Assembly (NCBI GenBank): GCA_964530325.1
Contig: CAZHAX010000004.1
Coordinates: forward strand, 62,001-126,000
DNA: 64,000 nucleotides
Reading direction: 5' to 3'
From: CAZHAX01 sp964530325
GTDB taxonomy: Bacteria > Chloroflexota > Anaerolineae > B4-G1
Shown: piece after piece, positions 51,534 through 59,597 of the stretch
How positions within the stretch are numbered: position 1 is the first letter of the stretch
How the letters are laid out: each line of letters starts with the position of its first letter
Translations under genes and position numbers: made by a program
Notes under the pieces: generated by a model
What the model was told of the DNA's origin: nothing
Databases searched by the model: none
The model's input: only the letters and a program-made list of their open reading frames with translations

Positions 51534-52472
51534 TTGACCCCCACGCCGGACCCGATGCTAGCCTACCTGTTTCCCGGGCAGGGCTGCCAGAGCGTAGGAA
51601 TGGCCGGGGACCTGTGCGAGGCCTCGCCGGCGGCCCGCGCTGTCTTCGATCAAGCGGACGCCGTTCTGGGTTTCGACATCTCGAAGCTATGCTTCGAAGG
51701 ACCCGCGGAGTCGCTCGATGACACGATCAACACCCAGCCGGCCATCTTCACCGCCAGCGTGGCCGCCTTTCGGGCCATCGAGGAGCGGCACGATGCCGCC
51801 CCCTCGTGGGTGGCGGGGCACAGCCTGGGTGAATTCGCCGCCCTGGCTGCCGCTGGTGCGCTCACACTCGAAGACGGCTTAAGGCTGGTGCGGGAGCGCG
51901 GCCGGCTTATGAAGGAAGCCGGGCGCACCAGACCGGGCGGAATGGCAGCAGTCCTGGGCCTGGAACGCGCATCCGTGCAAGACTTGTGCCGGCGGGCTGG
52001 TGGCGATGGCAATCAATACGTCGGCGTGGCCAACTTCAACTGCCCGGGCCAGGTTGTCATCTCTGGCGAGAAGGAGGCTCTGAGTCGAGCGATTGACCTG
52101 GCAGAGGAACGGGGAGCGAAGAAGGTCGTGCGGCTGGCAGTCAGTATTGGCGCCCATTCGCCGCTCATGGCGGACGCAGCCGCCGAGTTCGAGAGATTCC
52201 TGGCGGAGACACAGTTCTCCGAGCCGAGCACGCCAGTCGTGGCGAACGCCACTGCCCGCCCGCTGACCGATGTCGCATCGATCAGGGAAGCCCTGGGCAA
52301 GCAGCTTACCTCCCCGGTATACTGGGAGGACTCAGTTCGCTGGATGATCGACCACGGAGCCAGGAGATTCGTCGAGGTTGGGCCAGGCGAGGTGCTCACG
52401 GCCCTGGTCAAGCGCATCGATAGGTCGGTCGAGAGAATGACCTCCAAGCAGGCTCTGTCGGCCCAGGCCTAG
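51534..52472 (+). CDS. fabD: Malonyl-CoA:ACP transacylase
   Basis: FabD loads malonyl groups onto acyl carrier protein. The 312-residue protein has AYLFPGQGCQSVGMAGDL, the nucleophile Ser in AGHSLGEFAALAAAGAL near residue 93, the Arg in RGRLMKEAG and the catalytic His in SIGAHSPLM. A TTG start with GAGG six bases upstream is kept; an ATG at 51555 (MLAYLFPG) is possible. fabD, fabG and an intervening membrane protein follow in order; acpP and fabF are not present. Confidence 0.95.
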   Translation: MTPTPDPMLAYLFPGQGCQSVGMAGDLCEASPAARAVFDQADAVLGFDISKLCFEGPAESLDDTINTQPAIFTASVAAFRAIEERHDAAPSWVAGHSLGEFAALAAAGALTLEDGLRLVRERGRLMKEAGRTRPGGMAAVLGLERASVQDLCRRAGGDGNQYVGVANFNCPGQVVISGEKEALSRAIDLAEERGAKKVVRLAVSIGAHSPLMADAAAEFERFLAETQFSEPSTPVVANATARPLTDVASIREALGKQLTSPVYWEDSVRWMIDHGARRFVEVGPGEVLTALVKRIDRSVERMTSKQALSAQA

Positions 52473-52514
52473 AAGCCGGAACCCGATTTGCTCAGACAAC
52501 GAATGGAGGGAGTC

Positions 52515-53225
52515 ATGGCTGGTAAGGAAGCTAACAAGCCAGATGGCACGGGCCGTGCGGTAGATACCCTCATCTCGATCGTTGTGCTCGGTTCACTCTG
52601 GGGCCTGAGCGAGGTCGTCCTCGGCTCCATCCTGAAGACGGCGGGCGTTGCCTGGCGCGTGGCACTACTCACCGGACTGGGTCTGGGTATCGTCGGCATC
52701 GGTGCCGCGGTCCTGACTCGCAGAAGCTTCGCCACTCTGGCGGCCGTACCCGTCGTCGCGGTGGCCTGCAAGCAGCTGGTGGTGCCCGTACTCGGCGTCT
52801 CGCCGATGTGCAAGGCCAACTCGTGCCTGGCTGTGATGCTTGAGGGAGTGGCCATGGCGGGTGCCGTCTCTATCGCCGGCCGCAGACTGGAGAACAGCGG
52901 CCTGGCCCGCGTCGCTGCCGGCGGATCGGCAGCCGCTGTCGCATCCATAGCCTTCTTCGTTGGCGGTATGCAGCTTGCGCCCTGCAACTACCTGCTGTCC
53001 TTCAATCACCCCGGCGGTCTGCTCGCATTCGTGGCTGCCGAAGGGCTGGTTTGGGCCGCTTTTTCAGCGCTGCTCTTCCCTATTGGCTACCTCGCGGGAG
53101 CTCGTGTAAGGAGCGTCCTTCCCCAACTGCGAGCACGCAGGCGCATGCTCTACTACGGCACCTCAGCGGCGCTGGTTGCCGTCTCCTGGGTCGGCAGCTC
53201 GCTGGCAATCGCCGCCGGCGCCTAG
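52515..53225 (+). CDS. Polytopic membrane protein between fabD and fabG
   Basis: The 236-residue protein has about six transmembrane segments and no recognised family with certainty. It begins with a short polar stretch, then VVLGSLWGLSEVVLGSILK (a conserved WG..E..LG pattern also seen in small integral membrane proteins of other bacteria). Later are LGVSPMCKANSCLAVML and GGMQLAPCNYLLSF. The pattern could fit an ECF-type substrate-binding subunit, but no ATPase or transmembrane partner is near. GGAGGGAGTC precedes the ATG at 52515. It interrupts the usual fabD-fabG pair. Confidence 0.8.
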   Translation: MAGKEANKPDGTGRAVDTLISIVVLGSLWGLSEVVLGSILKTAGVAWRVALLTGLGLGIVGIGAAVLTRRSFATLAAVPVVAVACKQLVVPVLGVSPMCKANSCLAVMLEGVAMAGAVSIAGRRLENSGLARVAAGGSAAAVASIAFFVGGMQLAPCNYLLSFNHPGGLLAFVAAEGLVWAAFSALLFPIGYLAGARVRSVLPQLRARRRMLYYGTSAALVAVSWVGSSLAIAAGA

Positions 53226-53266
53226 CGCCGCATCATCGAACACAGCAGAGAGGAGACAGGAAGGGT

Positions 53267-54013
53267 ATGATTGACCTTACGGGAAAGGTTGCCCTGGTCA
53301 CGGGGGGTGCACAGGGCATCGGCCGGGCGATCGCAGAGACGCTCGCCGGCCTAGGGGCGGACGTCATCGTCGCCGATCTGCAGAAGGATAAGGCGAAGAG
53401 CACCGCAAAGGAGATCGCCTCCGCCAGCTCGCGGAAGACTCTGGGCCTCAACGTCGACGTGGCGCAGCAGGAGAGCGTCAAGGCCATGGTGGAGAAGGCG
53501 ATTGCCGAGTTCGGCCGGATCGACATCCTGGTCAACAACGCGGGGACCACGCGCGACAACCTGATAATGCGTATCAGCGAGGCGGATTGGGACCTGGTGC
53601 TTAACGTCAACCTCAAGGGTGCATTCAACTGCTCTCAGGCAATAGTCAGGCCGATGATGAAGCAGCGGTACGGCCGCATCATCAACATCACCTCCGTATC
53701 GGGAATGGTGGGCCAGGCCGGCCAGACGAACTACTCCTCCTCCAAGGCCGGGCTGATCGGGTTCACCAAGGCTCTGGCAAAGGAAGTTGGATCCCGTAAC
53801 ATCACCGTCAATGCCGTGGCGCCTGGATTCATCGAGACTGAACTAACCAGCGACCTCCCGGAGGAGGTCAAGGAGATGGCGCTCAAGATCACGCCGGCTG
53901 GCAGATTCGGCCAGCCTCAGGAGATAGCCAACGCAGTGGCCTTCCTCGCCTCTGAGGAAGCCGCCTACGTCACGGGCGCTGTGCTGCGCGTTGACGGCGG
54001 CCTCGCCATGTAA
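53267..54013 (+). CDS. fabG: 3-oxoacyl-[acyl-carrier-protein] reductase
   Basis: The 248-residue short-chain dehydrogenase has the NADPH-binding VALVTGGAQGIGRAIAETL, the NNAGTTRDNLIMRI segment that typifies FabG, the catalytic Ser in INITSVSGMVGQ and YxxxK in NYSSSKAGLIGFTKALA. It reduces 3-oxoacyl-ACP in fatty acid elongation. The ATG at 53267 follows AGGAGACAGGAAGGG. It precedes the second Asp23-family gene by 20 bases. Confidence 0.95.
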   Translation: MIDLTGKVALVTGGAQGIGRAIAETLAGLGADVIVADLQKDKAKSTAKEIASASSRKTLGLNVDVAQQESVKAMVEKAIAEFGRIDILVNNAGTTRDNLIMRISEADWDLVLNVNLKGAFNCSQAIVRPMMKQRYGRIINITSVSGMVGQAGQTNYSSSKAGLIGFTKALAKEVGSRNITVNAVAPGFIETELTSDLPEEVKEMALKITPAGRFGQPQEIANAVAFLASEEAAYVTGAVLRVDGGLAM

Positions 54014-54033
54014 GAGCCGCCCAGGGGGTAGCG

Positions 54034-54408
54034 ATGGATCAGGAACCCGCAGTCGGCAAGATCACAGTCGCTCCGGAGGTGGTGGAGACGATCGCTCGAC
54101 TCACGACGCTGGCCGTTCCGGGCGTCGCCCGCCTCCTATCGCCGTCAGGCTTCAAAAGGCTTCTCAGGCAGGACGGTGTGAAGCTGGAGATCGTCGGCAA
54201 CACAGTGCGCCTGGACCTATACGTGGTCACCGATCCGGACGCGAGCATGCTGACCGTCGGTCGCCGGATCCAGTCCGAGGTCACCCGGGCCATCCAGGAG
54301 ATGGTCGGCATGGAGGTCGCAGCGATAAACATCCACATTGAGGACGTGGCCTACCGGTCGAAGTCAGGACCCAAGCCGAAGACGAGGACGAAAGCGAAGG
54401 CGCAGTAG
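54034..54408 (+). CDS. Asp23/Gls24 family protein (second copy)
   Basis: The 124-residue protein has the Asp23 pattern: GKITVAPEVVETIARLTTLA, VPGVARLL, VRLDLYVVTDPDASML and VAAINIHIEDVAY, with a Lys/Arg-rich tail (KPKTRTKAKA). It is distinct from the copy at 43873. Placement directly before nusB is a common arrangement in Gram-positive bacteria. Function is inferred from family only. Confidence 0.92.
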   Translation: MDQEPAVGKITVAPEVVETIARLTTLAVPGVARLLSPSGFKRLLRQDGVKLEIVGNTVRLDLYVVTDPDASMLTVGRRIQSEVTRAIQEMVGMEVAAINIHIEDVAYRSKSGPKPKTRTKAKAQ

Positions 54409-54441
54409 CTCGCCGGGGACGCCGTCCGGAGAACCCTACCA

Positions 54442-54888
54442 TTGAAGGTGCGCCGCGAAGCACGTATCGTCGCCCTGCAGGCCCTCTACGAAGTCGACTG
54501 CACCAGCCACGACCATGAGCTAGTGCTGGAGCAGCGGCTGGCCGAAGTCGCTCTGCCGGAGCGCGGTGCTTCGTTCGCCCGCCATCTGGTAGAAGACGTG
54601 CTGAGGCACCGGCCCGTGCTTGACGACTTTATCCATCGGTATGCACCGGAGTGGCCCTTCGAGCAGATGGCCCGCATCGACCGGAACATCCTCCGGATGG
54701 CTGTCTTCGAGTTCGCGGTCGACGGAGAGACGCCGGTCAAGGTGGCTATTAATGAAGCGGTGGAGCTGGCGAAGACCTTCGGCTCGGACAGCGCTCCCCG
54801 CTTCGTCAACGGCGTGCTCGGAACGCTCGTCGACCACAAGGAGGCCATCGCCGAGGCCGCAAGACAGATGAGGAGCAACGAAGAGTGA
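54442..54888 (+). CDS. nusB: Transcription antitermination protein NusB
   Basis: The 148-residue protein has RREARIVALQALYEVD, FARHLVEDVL, RIDRNILRMAVFEF and FGSDSAPRFVNGVLGTLVD, which are standard NusB features. It binds boxA RNA with NusE in rRNA antitermination. The TTG start at 54442 is used. It overlaps tatA by four bases (ATGA-type coupling). Confidence 0.95.
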   Translation: MKVRREARIVALQALYEVDCTSHDHELVLEQRLAEVALPERGASFARHLVEDVLRHRPVLDDFIHRYAPEWPFEQMARIDRNILRMAVFEFAVDGETPVKVAINEAVELAKTFGSDSAPRFVNGVLGTLVDHKEAIAEAARQMRSNEE

Positions 54889-55289
54889 ACTTCATCAACC
54901 TGGGCTCCTGGGAGCTTGTCCTGATCATAGTAATAGCCATCCTGGCCGTGGGCCCGAAGCGGCTGGTGCAGATCGTGCGCACCATCCAGAAGTGGGCCGC
55001 CCAGGCACGCCGCATCAGCCGCCAGCTGATGGGCTCCCTGCAGTCGGAGCTGGACGCAGCAGACGATCTGAAGGCCACGGCCCAGGATGCGGTCGAGGCG
55101 GTGCGGGAAATCCAGCGCGGAATGACCGAGACGATCAATGGCGCCAGCGGTGGGGGTGAAGCCCTGACTGAGACCGCTCAAGAGGCCACGACCGCGCTGA
55201 AGGGACTGAGAGAGGATCTGAAGAAGCTGGGCAGACAGGTGGAAGCAAACGCTGATGCTGACGAACAGAAGCCGGAGGCGGACGAGTGA
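54885..55289 (+). CDS. tatA: Sec-independent translocase subunit TatA/TatB
   Basis: The 134-residue protein starts with NLGSWELVLIIVIAILAVGP, one transmembrane helix followed by the Gly-Pro hinge and an amphipathic helix. A long charged helical tail (residues 30-130) is closer to TatB in length. In this one-gene situation it may serve both TatA and TatB roles. GTG of tatC overlaps its stop codon. Confidence 0.9.
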   Translation: MNFINLGSWELVLIIVIAILAVGPKRLVQIVRTIQKWAAQARRISRQLMGSLQSELDAADDLKATAQDAVEAVREIQRGMTETINGASGGGEALTETAQEATTALKGLREDLKKLGRQVEANADADEQKPEADE

Positions 55290-56008
55290 CGGGCAAAGAT
55301 AGAGCCATGTCGATCCTCGAACACCTGGCGGAGCTGCGGGACCGCCTGATGAAGGCCATGATCGGGTTGGTCATCGGCATGGTCGGCGGCGCTCTTCTGA
55401 CTGAGCCCGTCCTGCACGAGCTCATCGCCCCTCTCGGCGGCATGAAGCCCTACGCAGAGACGCCCACCGCCACCACATCCACCTTCTTCCAGCTTACCGC
55501 GGTGATCGGCCTGATCCTGGCTATGCCCGTTATCATGTACCAGCTGTTCAGGTATGTGAGCCCGGGGCTCACACCGAACGAGCGGCGCTATGCTATCATC
55601 GCTGCTCCCATAGCCGCGATGTGCTTCGCCCTCGGTGCAGCTTTCGCCACCTACGTGATCTTGCCGGCGGCGGTGCCTTTCCTGATGGGCTTCCTTGCCG
55701 ACCTCGTGGAGATGCGATACTCGCTCGAACGGTATCTCTCATTCGTCAGCAGTGTCATGATAGCGGCCGGGCTTGTGTTCGAAACACCGCTGGTGATGTA
55801 CTTCCTGGCGAAGCTCGGCGTCGTCACGCCGGCAGGCTTCGCCGGCGCCCGGCGCATCGTCTTGGTTGGCGCGGCAATCGGGGCGGCCGTCATCACGCCA
55901 ACGCCTGACCCCGTCAACATGCTTCTCGTAATGATGCCCTTCATTCTGTTGTACGAGCTGGGCATCCTGTTGGCCCGCCTGGCCACCAGAGGCAGGGACC
56001 AGGTCTGA
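55286..56008 (+). CDS. tatC: Sec-independent translocase subunit TatC
   Basis: The 240-residue protein has six transmembrane helices and the conserved N-terminal SILEHLAELRDRLMKA motif that recognises twin-arginine signals. Also visible are QLFRYVSPGLTPNERR and FETPLVMYFLAKLGVVTP. It forms the translocase core with the upstream TatA/B-like protein. The GTG start overlaps the tatA stop by four bases. Confidence 0.95.
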   Translation: MTGKDRAMSILEHLAELRDRLMKAMIGLVIGMVGGALLTEPVLHELIAPLGGMKPYAETPTATTSTFFQLTAVIGLILAMPVIMYQLFRYVSPGLTPNERRYAIIAAPIAAMCFALGAAFATYVILPAAVPFLMGFLADLVEMRYSLERYLSFVSSVMIAAGLVFETPLVMYFLAKLGVVTPAGFAGARRIVLVGAAIGAAVITPTPDPVNMLLVMMPFILLYELGILLARLATRGRDQV

Positions 56009-56032
56009 CACCAGCAATTAGGAGGGATCGAC

Positions 56033-56287
56033 ATGTCAAAGCAGACAGGTACCATAGTCACCGTAGTCGTCGCGCTTATCACGCTTTGCTGTTCTTTGTT
56101 CATCTGCTTGTTCGGTGCAATGATCGCGTTTGGTGGCGGCGAGTGGGCGGTCGATTTCGGCGTCCCCTACGAAGGCCAGATCGAGCCGGCGTACGGTTAC
56201 CCGGTCATCTGCCTGGGCTTCCTGATCTGGATCATCCCAGTGCTGGTCGGAGTGTTAGTCGCCCGAAGAAGCAGGAACGAGGCCTAG
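56033..56287 (+). CDS. Small two-helix membrane protein
   Basis: The 84-residue protein has two hydrophobic helices, VTVVVALITLCCSLFICLFG and VICLGFLIWIIPVLVGVLVA, and a short basic C-terminus. Strong TAGGAGGGATCG precedes the ATG, which supports real coding. It follows tatC by 24 bases but is not a Tat component by any known motif. Function unknown. Confidence 0.75.
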   Translation: MSKQTGTIVTVVVALITLCCSLFICLFGAMIAFGGGEWAVDFGVPYEGQIEPAYGYPVICLGFLIWIIPVLVGVLVARRSRNEA

Positions 56288-56439
56288 CCAGGCACGAACA
56301 GCGCAGCCTGCTCGCCACTAGCCGCGGCAGGTGCGAGCCTGTACCCGTCCACACAACCGCTTCAGACTACCAGTGCCGCTCCGCTCCCGGGCGCAGAAGG
56401 CGCGGCACTGTGCCTGGTGAAACTGGCGGAGCGTGCTCT

Positions 56440-57345
56440 GTGACCCCCGGTCCGACTCTCCCCAGACGATTGGCCCGGCTGGCGCTGGTCGCCACGCTGG
56501 CCGCGGCCGTCGGCACAGTCTGCGGGCTGGGCGCGATGGCCAGCGCGCGCTACGTACAGACGCTCACTCACCCGGGCTGCTGGCACGTGGGCCGCGGTCC
56601 ACAGCAGGCTGGGATCACGGGCGCGCAGGACGTCAGCGTGCCTGCTCACGACGGCCCGGATCTCGCCGCCTGGTACGTTCCACCCAGCAACGGGGCTTTG
56701 ATTATCCTGTTGGGCGGGCTGGGAAGCGGGAGGGACGGCATGCTGCGGGAAGGTGCCGTCCTCGCCGCCAAAGGCTACGGGCTGCTAATGCTGGACCAGC
56801 GTGCCTGCTCCCTGCCGTCAGGCCTGAGCACACTCGGCTATCTTGAGGCTCGCGACCTGCGGCAGGCAGTGGCCTGGGCGGCACAGCAGCCAGGCGTCGG
56901 CCACATAGGGGCGCTCGGCTTCTCGGCGGGAGGAGTGACCGCGATCCTCGCCGCCGCAGAGGATCAGCGGATCGAGGCACTCGTCGCGGAGGGAGGCTTT
57001 GCCGACCTGGAGGCCGACCTCTCCGGCGAGTACCAGCGAGGCGGCCTCGTGGCCAGGATAGTCTTTCTGCTCAACCCGGTCTTCTTCCGGCTGGAGACGG
57101 GGGTCAACCCTGCACTTGTCAGCCCCGTGAGCGCGCTGGGGAGCGTGAGTCCCCGGCCGCTGCTACTGATCTATGGCGATCGGGAGGTGGACTCGGCCCG
57201 CGCCTGGCAACAATTGGACGCGGCAGGCGACCCAAAGGAGCTCTGGGTTGTGGCCGACTGTGGCCACGGGGGCTACCTGGACGCCGCGCCCCAGGAGTGG
57301 GAAACAAGGGTGGTCGGCTTCTTCGACGCAGCATTCGGCCTGTAG
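56440..57345 (+). CDS. Membrane-anchored alpha/beta hydrolase
   Basis: The 301-residue protein has an N-terminal membrane anchor (LARLALVATLAAAVGTVCGL) and then an alpha/beta-hydrolase domain with LLGGLGSGRDGML, LDQRACSLPSG, the nucleophile Ser in GALGFSAGGVTA, an acid near LLLIYGDREVD and the catalytic His in DCGHGGYLD. It is probably an esterase or peptidase facing outward; substrate unknown. GTG at 56440 is used because GGAG lies eight bases upstream and the anchor follows; no promoter was seen in the 150 bases before it. Confidence 0.85.
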   Translation: MTPGPTLPRRLARLALVATLAAAVGTVCGLGAMASARYVQTLTHPGCWHVGRGPQQAGITGAQDVSVPAHDGPDLAAWYVPPSNGALIILLGGLGSGRDGMLREGAVLAAKGYGLLMLDQRACSLPSGLSTLGYLEARDLRQAVAWAAQQPGVGHIGALGFSAGGVTAILAAAEDQRIEALVAEGGFADLEADLSGEYQRGGLVARIVFLLNPVFFRLETGVNPALVSPVSALGSVSPRPLLLIYGDREVDSARAWQQLDAAGDPKELWVVADCGHGGYLDAAPQEWETRVVGFFDAAFGL

Positions 57346-57373
57346 CCTGCGCGACCCGCGGCCCCGGTCAGCG

Positions 57374-58753
57374 CTACGGCAGCAGCTCTGCCACGTTCGC
57401 TGCGGTGTTCAGGTCGGGCGCCACGATCCAGACGACGTAGCGGCCCACCCTGCCGAAGTGTACGAAGCCCTTGCCGGTCTCGTACCAGTGCCCCGAGAGC
57501 CCAGCCGGCGGCTCCGCCCGGCGGACCGGCGGTGCAGAATGCGGCGCCAGAGTGAGCAGGGCGCTCTCGAATTCGGCTGCCTCCTCGACTGAGTCCCACA
57601 GCGAGCGCCAGAGCCAGAGCCGGCCGCCGTCCTCACGTTCCCACAGCACGAACGCGTCGCCCGCCCAGCCATCGACCGCCTCCCAGGCCCGCTCCTCCGG
57701 CAGGATCAGGCCCAGGTAGAGGCCCGTGACGAACTCACCGAAGGTGTCTTCCCAGGTGATCGTCCACCCGTCGCCCAGAGCCACGCCCAAGTCGGGCACG
57801 AGCACGTCAGCAAGGCCGGACGGCCCGGATCCGTAGCGCTCCGGGTGCAGGATCTCCTCAGTCGACCGGGGTGGATTGGTGTAGGCCAAGTCGACCGCCT
57901 CCCAGGAGCCGCTTTCGTAGAGGGCCTGCACAAACTGGCGCCCTTCCCAGTTCGGGAAGTGGGCCAGCCGGTCGAAGGCGGGGTTCTGATCGAGCCCTTC
58001 GCCGTAGCTGGGCCGCTCAGCCATCAGCACCAGCTCACCCAGATTGTCCCAGTCAATGGCGGCAAGGTCACCATACCGGTAGAGACCCGCCACCAGCATC
58101 GCGTCCCCCTCAAGCAGCGCGTCGAGCGCCAGCGCCTCGTCGGTCGTCGCCGCCGCGCTGCCGGCCGCGTTCAGCCCAAAATGCTGATCCTGCAGAGCGT
58201 GAGCATAGGCATGGACGACCAAAGCCTGATCGTCGGCGGATCGCTCCTGACCACCGTTCGCCACGTAAATCTGCCCCTGCTCCGGAACATATACAGTAGA
58301 CGTCGCCCGTGCCTCGATGGAGACTTCCGCCCGGGGCAGAAGCCCGAGAAGGACGTAAGGCTCCGCCTTTTCTGCCCAGCCCCGCCCCTCGTACAGGCGT
58401 CGAAGCAGCCCTCCCATCTCACCCGGGGTGGGAAAGGTGAGCGGTACCTGGCGCAGCTGGGGCAGCTCGCGCAGCACGCCCACCTGGTGCTGGATTTGGG
58501 TGAAGACGCGCGCCGTGCGAACCTGCGCCGCGATGCCGTCGCTCTGGGCAGGCGTCGCCAGCGGCGAGCCCGCGGTCGGACTGGCTGTCTCCGAAGCGAC
58601 GGGCGTCGCTCGCCGATCTTCCGTGCCCGACGGGGAGAGGTTTGCCACAGCGGTGCGGATGTACCCGCTGAGAATCGCCACCACGACGATGACCGCAAAC
58701 GTGAGCACAAGCAGTATCCGGCGCTGACGGGCACCCTGGCCGGTACCGTTCAC
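57374..58753 (-). CDS. Membrane-anchored protein with degenerate metalloprotease motif
   Basis: The 459-residue protein has an N-terminal transmembrane anchor (RILLVLTFAVIVVVAILSGY), a Ser/Thr/Pro linker and a large outer domain. The central motif is VVHAYAHALQDQHFGL, where the HExxH zinc-protease signature of its relatives (HELTHALQDQHF type) reads HAYAH: the catalytic Glu is Ala. The EALALDALLEGDAMLVAGLY downstream corresponds to the family's third ligand region. It may therefore be a non-catalytic relative. The GTG start overlaps the rph stop codon by four bases, so both share a transcript. Confidence 0.85.
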   Translation of the reverse strand: MNGTGQGARQRRILLVLTFAVIVVVAILSGYIRTAVANLSPSGTEDRRATPVASETASPTAGSPLATPAQSDGIAAQVRTARVFTQIQHQVGVLRELPQLRQVPLTFPTPGEMGGLLRRLYEGRGWAEKAEPYVLLGLLPRAEVSIEARATSTVYVPEQGQIYVANGGQERSADDQALVVHAYAHALQDQHFGLNAAGSAAATTDEALALDALLEGDAMLVAGLYRYGDLAAIDWDNLGELVLMAERPSYGEGLDQNPAFDRLAHFPNWEGRQFVQALYESGSWEAVDLAYTNPPRSTEEILHPERYGSGPSGLADVLVPDLGVALGDGWTITWEDTFGEFVTGLYLGLILPEERAWEAVDGWAGDAFVLWEREDGGRLWLWRSLWDSVEEAAEFESALLTLAPHSAPPVRRAEPPAGLSGHWYETGKGFVHFGRVGRYVVWIVAPDLNTAANVAELLP

Positions 58754-59472
58754 GTCAGGACCTCGCGTTGCCGCTGCACAAGGAAGGCGATCCCCTGCCC
58801 TGCCAGGGATAGGAGTGAATCGAGCGCCTCGCCGCTGAAGGGGGCCCTCTCGGCCGTCCCCTGCACCTCAACCAGCTTCCCGCCGGCTGTCATGACTACG
58901 TTGAAGTCGACCTCGGCGTCGCGGTCCTCAGCATAGCAGAGATCGAGCCGGGCCTCGCCACCGACCAGGCCGGCGCTCACGCCGGCCACCGGATCCCGCA
59001 GCGTCTCCTTGTCAATCTCGCCCTGCTCCGCCAACCGGCGCAGCGCCAGAGCCACAGCCACGTAGCCGCCGGTCACGGCGGCGGTTCGCGTGCCGCCATC
59101 CGCCTGCAGCACATCACAGTCGACGACGAGCGTCCGTTCACCCAGCTTGGCCAGGTCGACGCTGGCGCGCAGTGACCGGCCAATCAGACGCCTGATCTCC
59201 TGCGTCCTGGCCCCCAGCCCCTGGATCTCCCGAGGCGTCCGCGTGTGAGTGGAGCGCGGCAGAAGCGCATACTCTGCCGTCAGCCATCCGCCCCCCCGGC
59301 CCTGTTTCCAGTCCGGCACCGTCTCTTCTAAGCTGACGTTGCACAGGACACGTGTGCCGCCGAGCTCTACGAGCACGGAGCCTTCAGGGTAGTCCACGTA
59401 GTCCAGCGTGAACTTGAGAGGACGGACCTCGTCCGGTCGCCGCCCGTCTGGGCGCTTCGATTCTCGGCTCAC
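58750..59472 (-). CDS. rph: Ribonuclease PH
   Basis: RNase PH trims tRNA 3' ends with phosphate. The 240-residue protein has SKRPDGRRPDEVRPLKF, GWLTAEYALLPRSTHTR, the active-site ADGGTRTAAVTG stretch and DLCYAEDRDAEVDFNVVMT, close to family length. The GTG start at 59470-59472 gives the normal N-terminus. The -10 box of its promoter is only nine bases upstream, so the message is probably leaderless. The next gene overlaps its stop codon. Confidence 0.95.
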   Translation of the reverse strand: MSRESKRPDGRRPDEVRPLKFTLDYVDYPEGSVLVELGGTRVLCNVSLEETVPDWKQGRGGGWLTAEYALLPRSTHTRTPREIQGLGARTQEIRRLIGRSLRASVDLAKLGERTLVVDCDVLQADGGTRTAAVTGGYVAVALALRRLAEQGEIDKETLRDPVAGVSAGLVGGEARLDLCYAEDRDAEVDFNVVMTAGGKLVEVQGTAERAPFSGEALDSLLSLAGQGIAFLVQRQREVLT

Positions 59473-59481
59473 CTCAGCCGG

Positions 59482-59510
59482 ATTATACCACGCAGAGATG
59501 GGGGTACCAA
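59482..59510 (-). promoter_or_regulatory. rph promoter giving a leaderless message
   Basis: On the minus strand, TTGGTA (59505-59510) and a perfect TATAAT (59482-59487) are separated by 17 bases. The predicted start falls within about three bases of the GTG start codon. Confidence 0.7.
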
Positions 59511-59535
59511 GCTGCCGACGTGCATCAGCTCGGCC

Positions 59536-59563
59536 TTGACAACTCAGCCCGCTCGTGTATAAT
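59536..59563 (+). promoter_or_regulatory. Promoter of the TetR-ABC exporter genes
   Basis: A perfect TTGACA (59536-59541) and a perfect TATAAT (59558-59563) are separated by 16 bases, 35 bases before the TetR start. Confidence 0.8.
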
Positions 59564-59577
59564 CTGACCCTGGTCAG
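59564..59577. promoter_or_regulatory. Perfect inverted repeat, likely TetR operator
   Basis: CTGACC and GGTCAG flank a 2-base centre. The repeat begins at the base after the -10 box and covers the transcription start, the expected place for a TetR-family autorepressor to bind. Confidence 0.65.
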
Positions 59578-59597
59578 CTTTGTACCGGAGTTCACCA

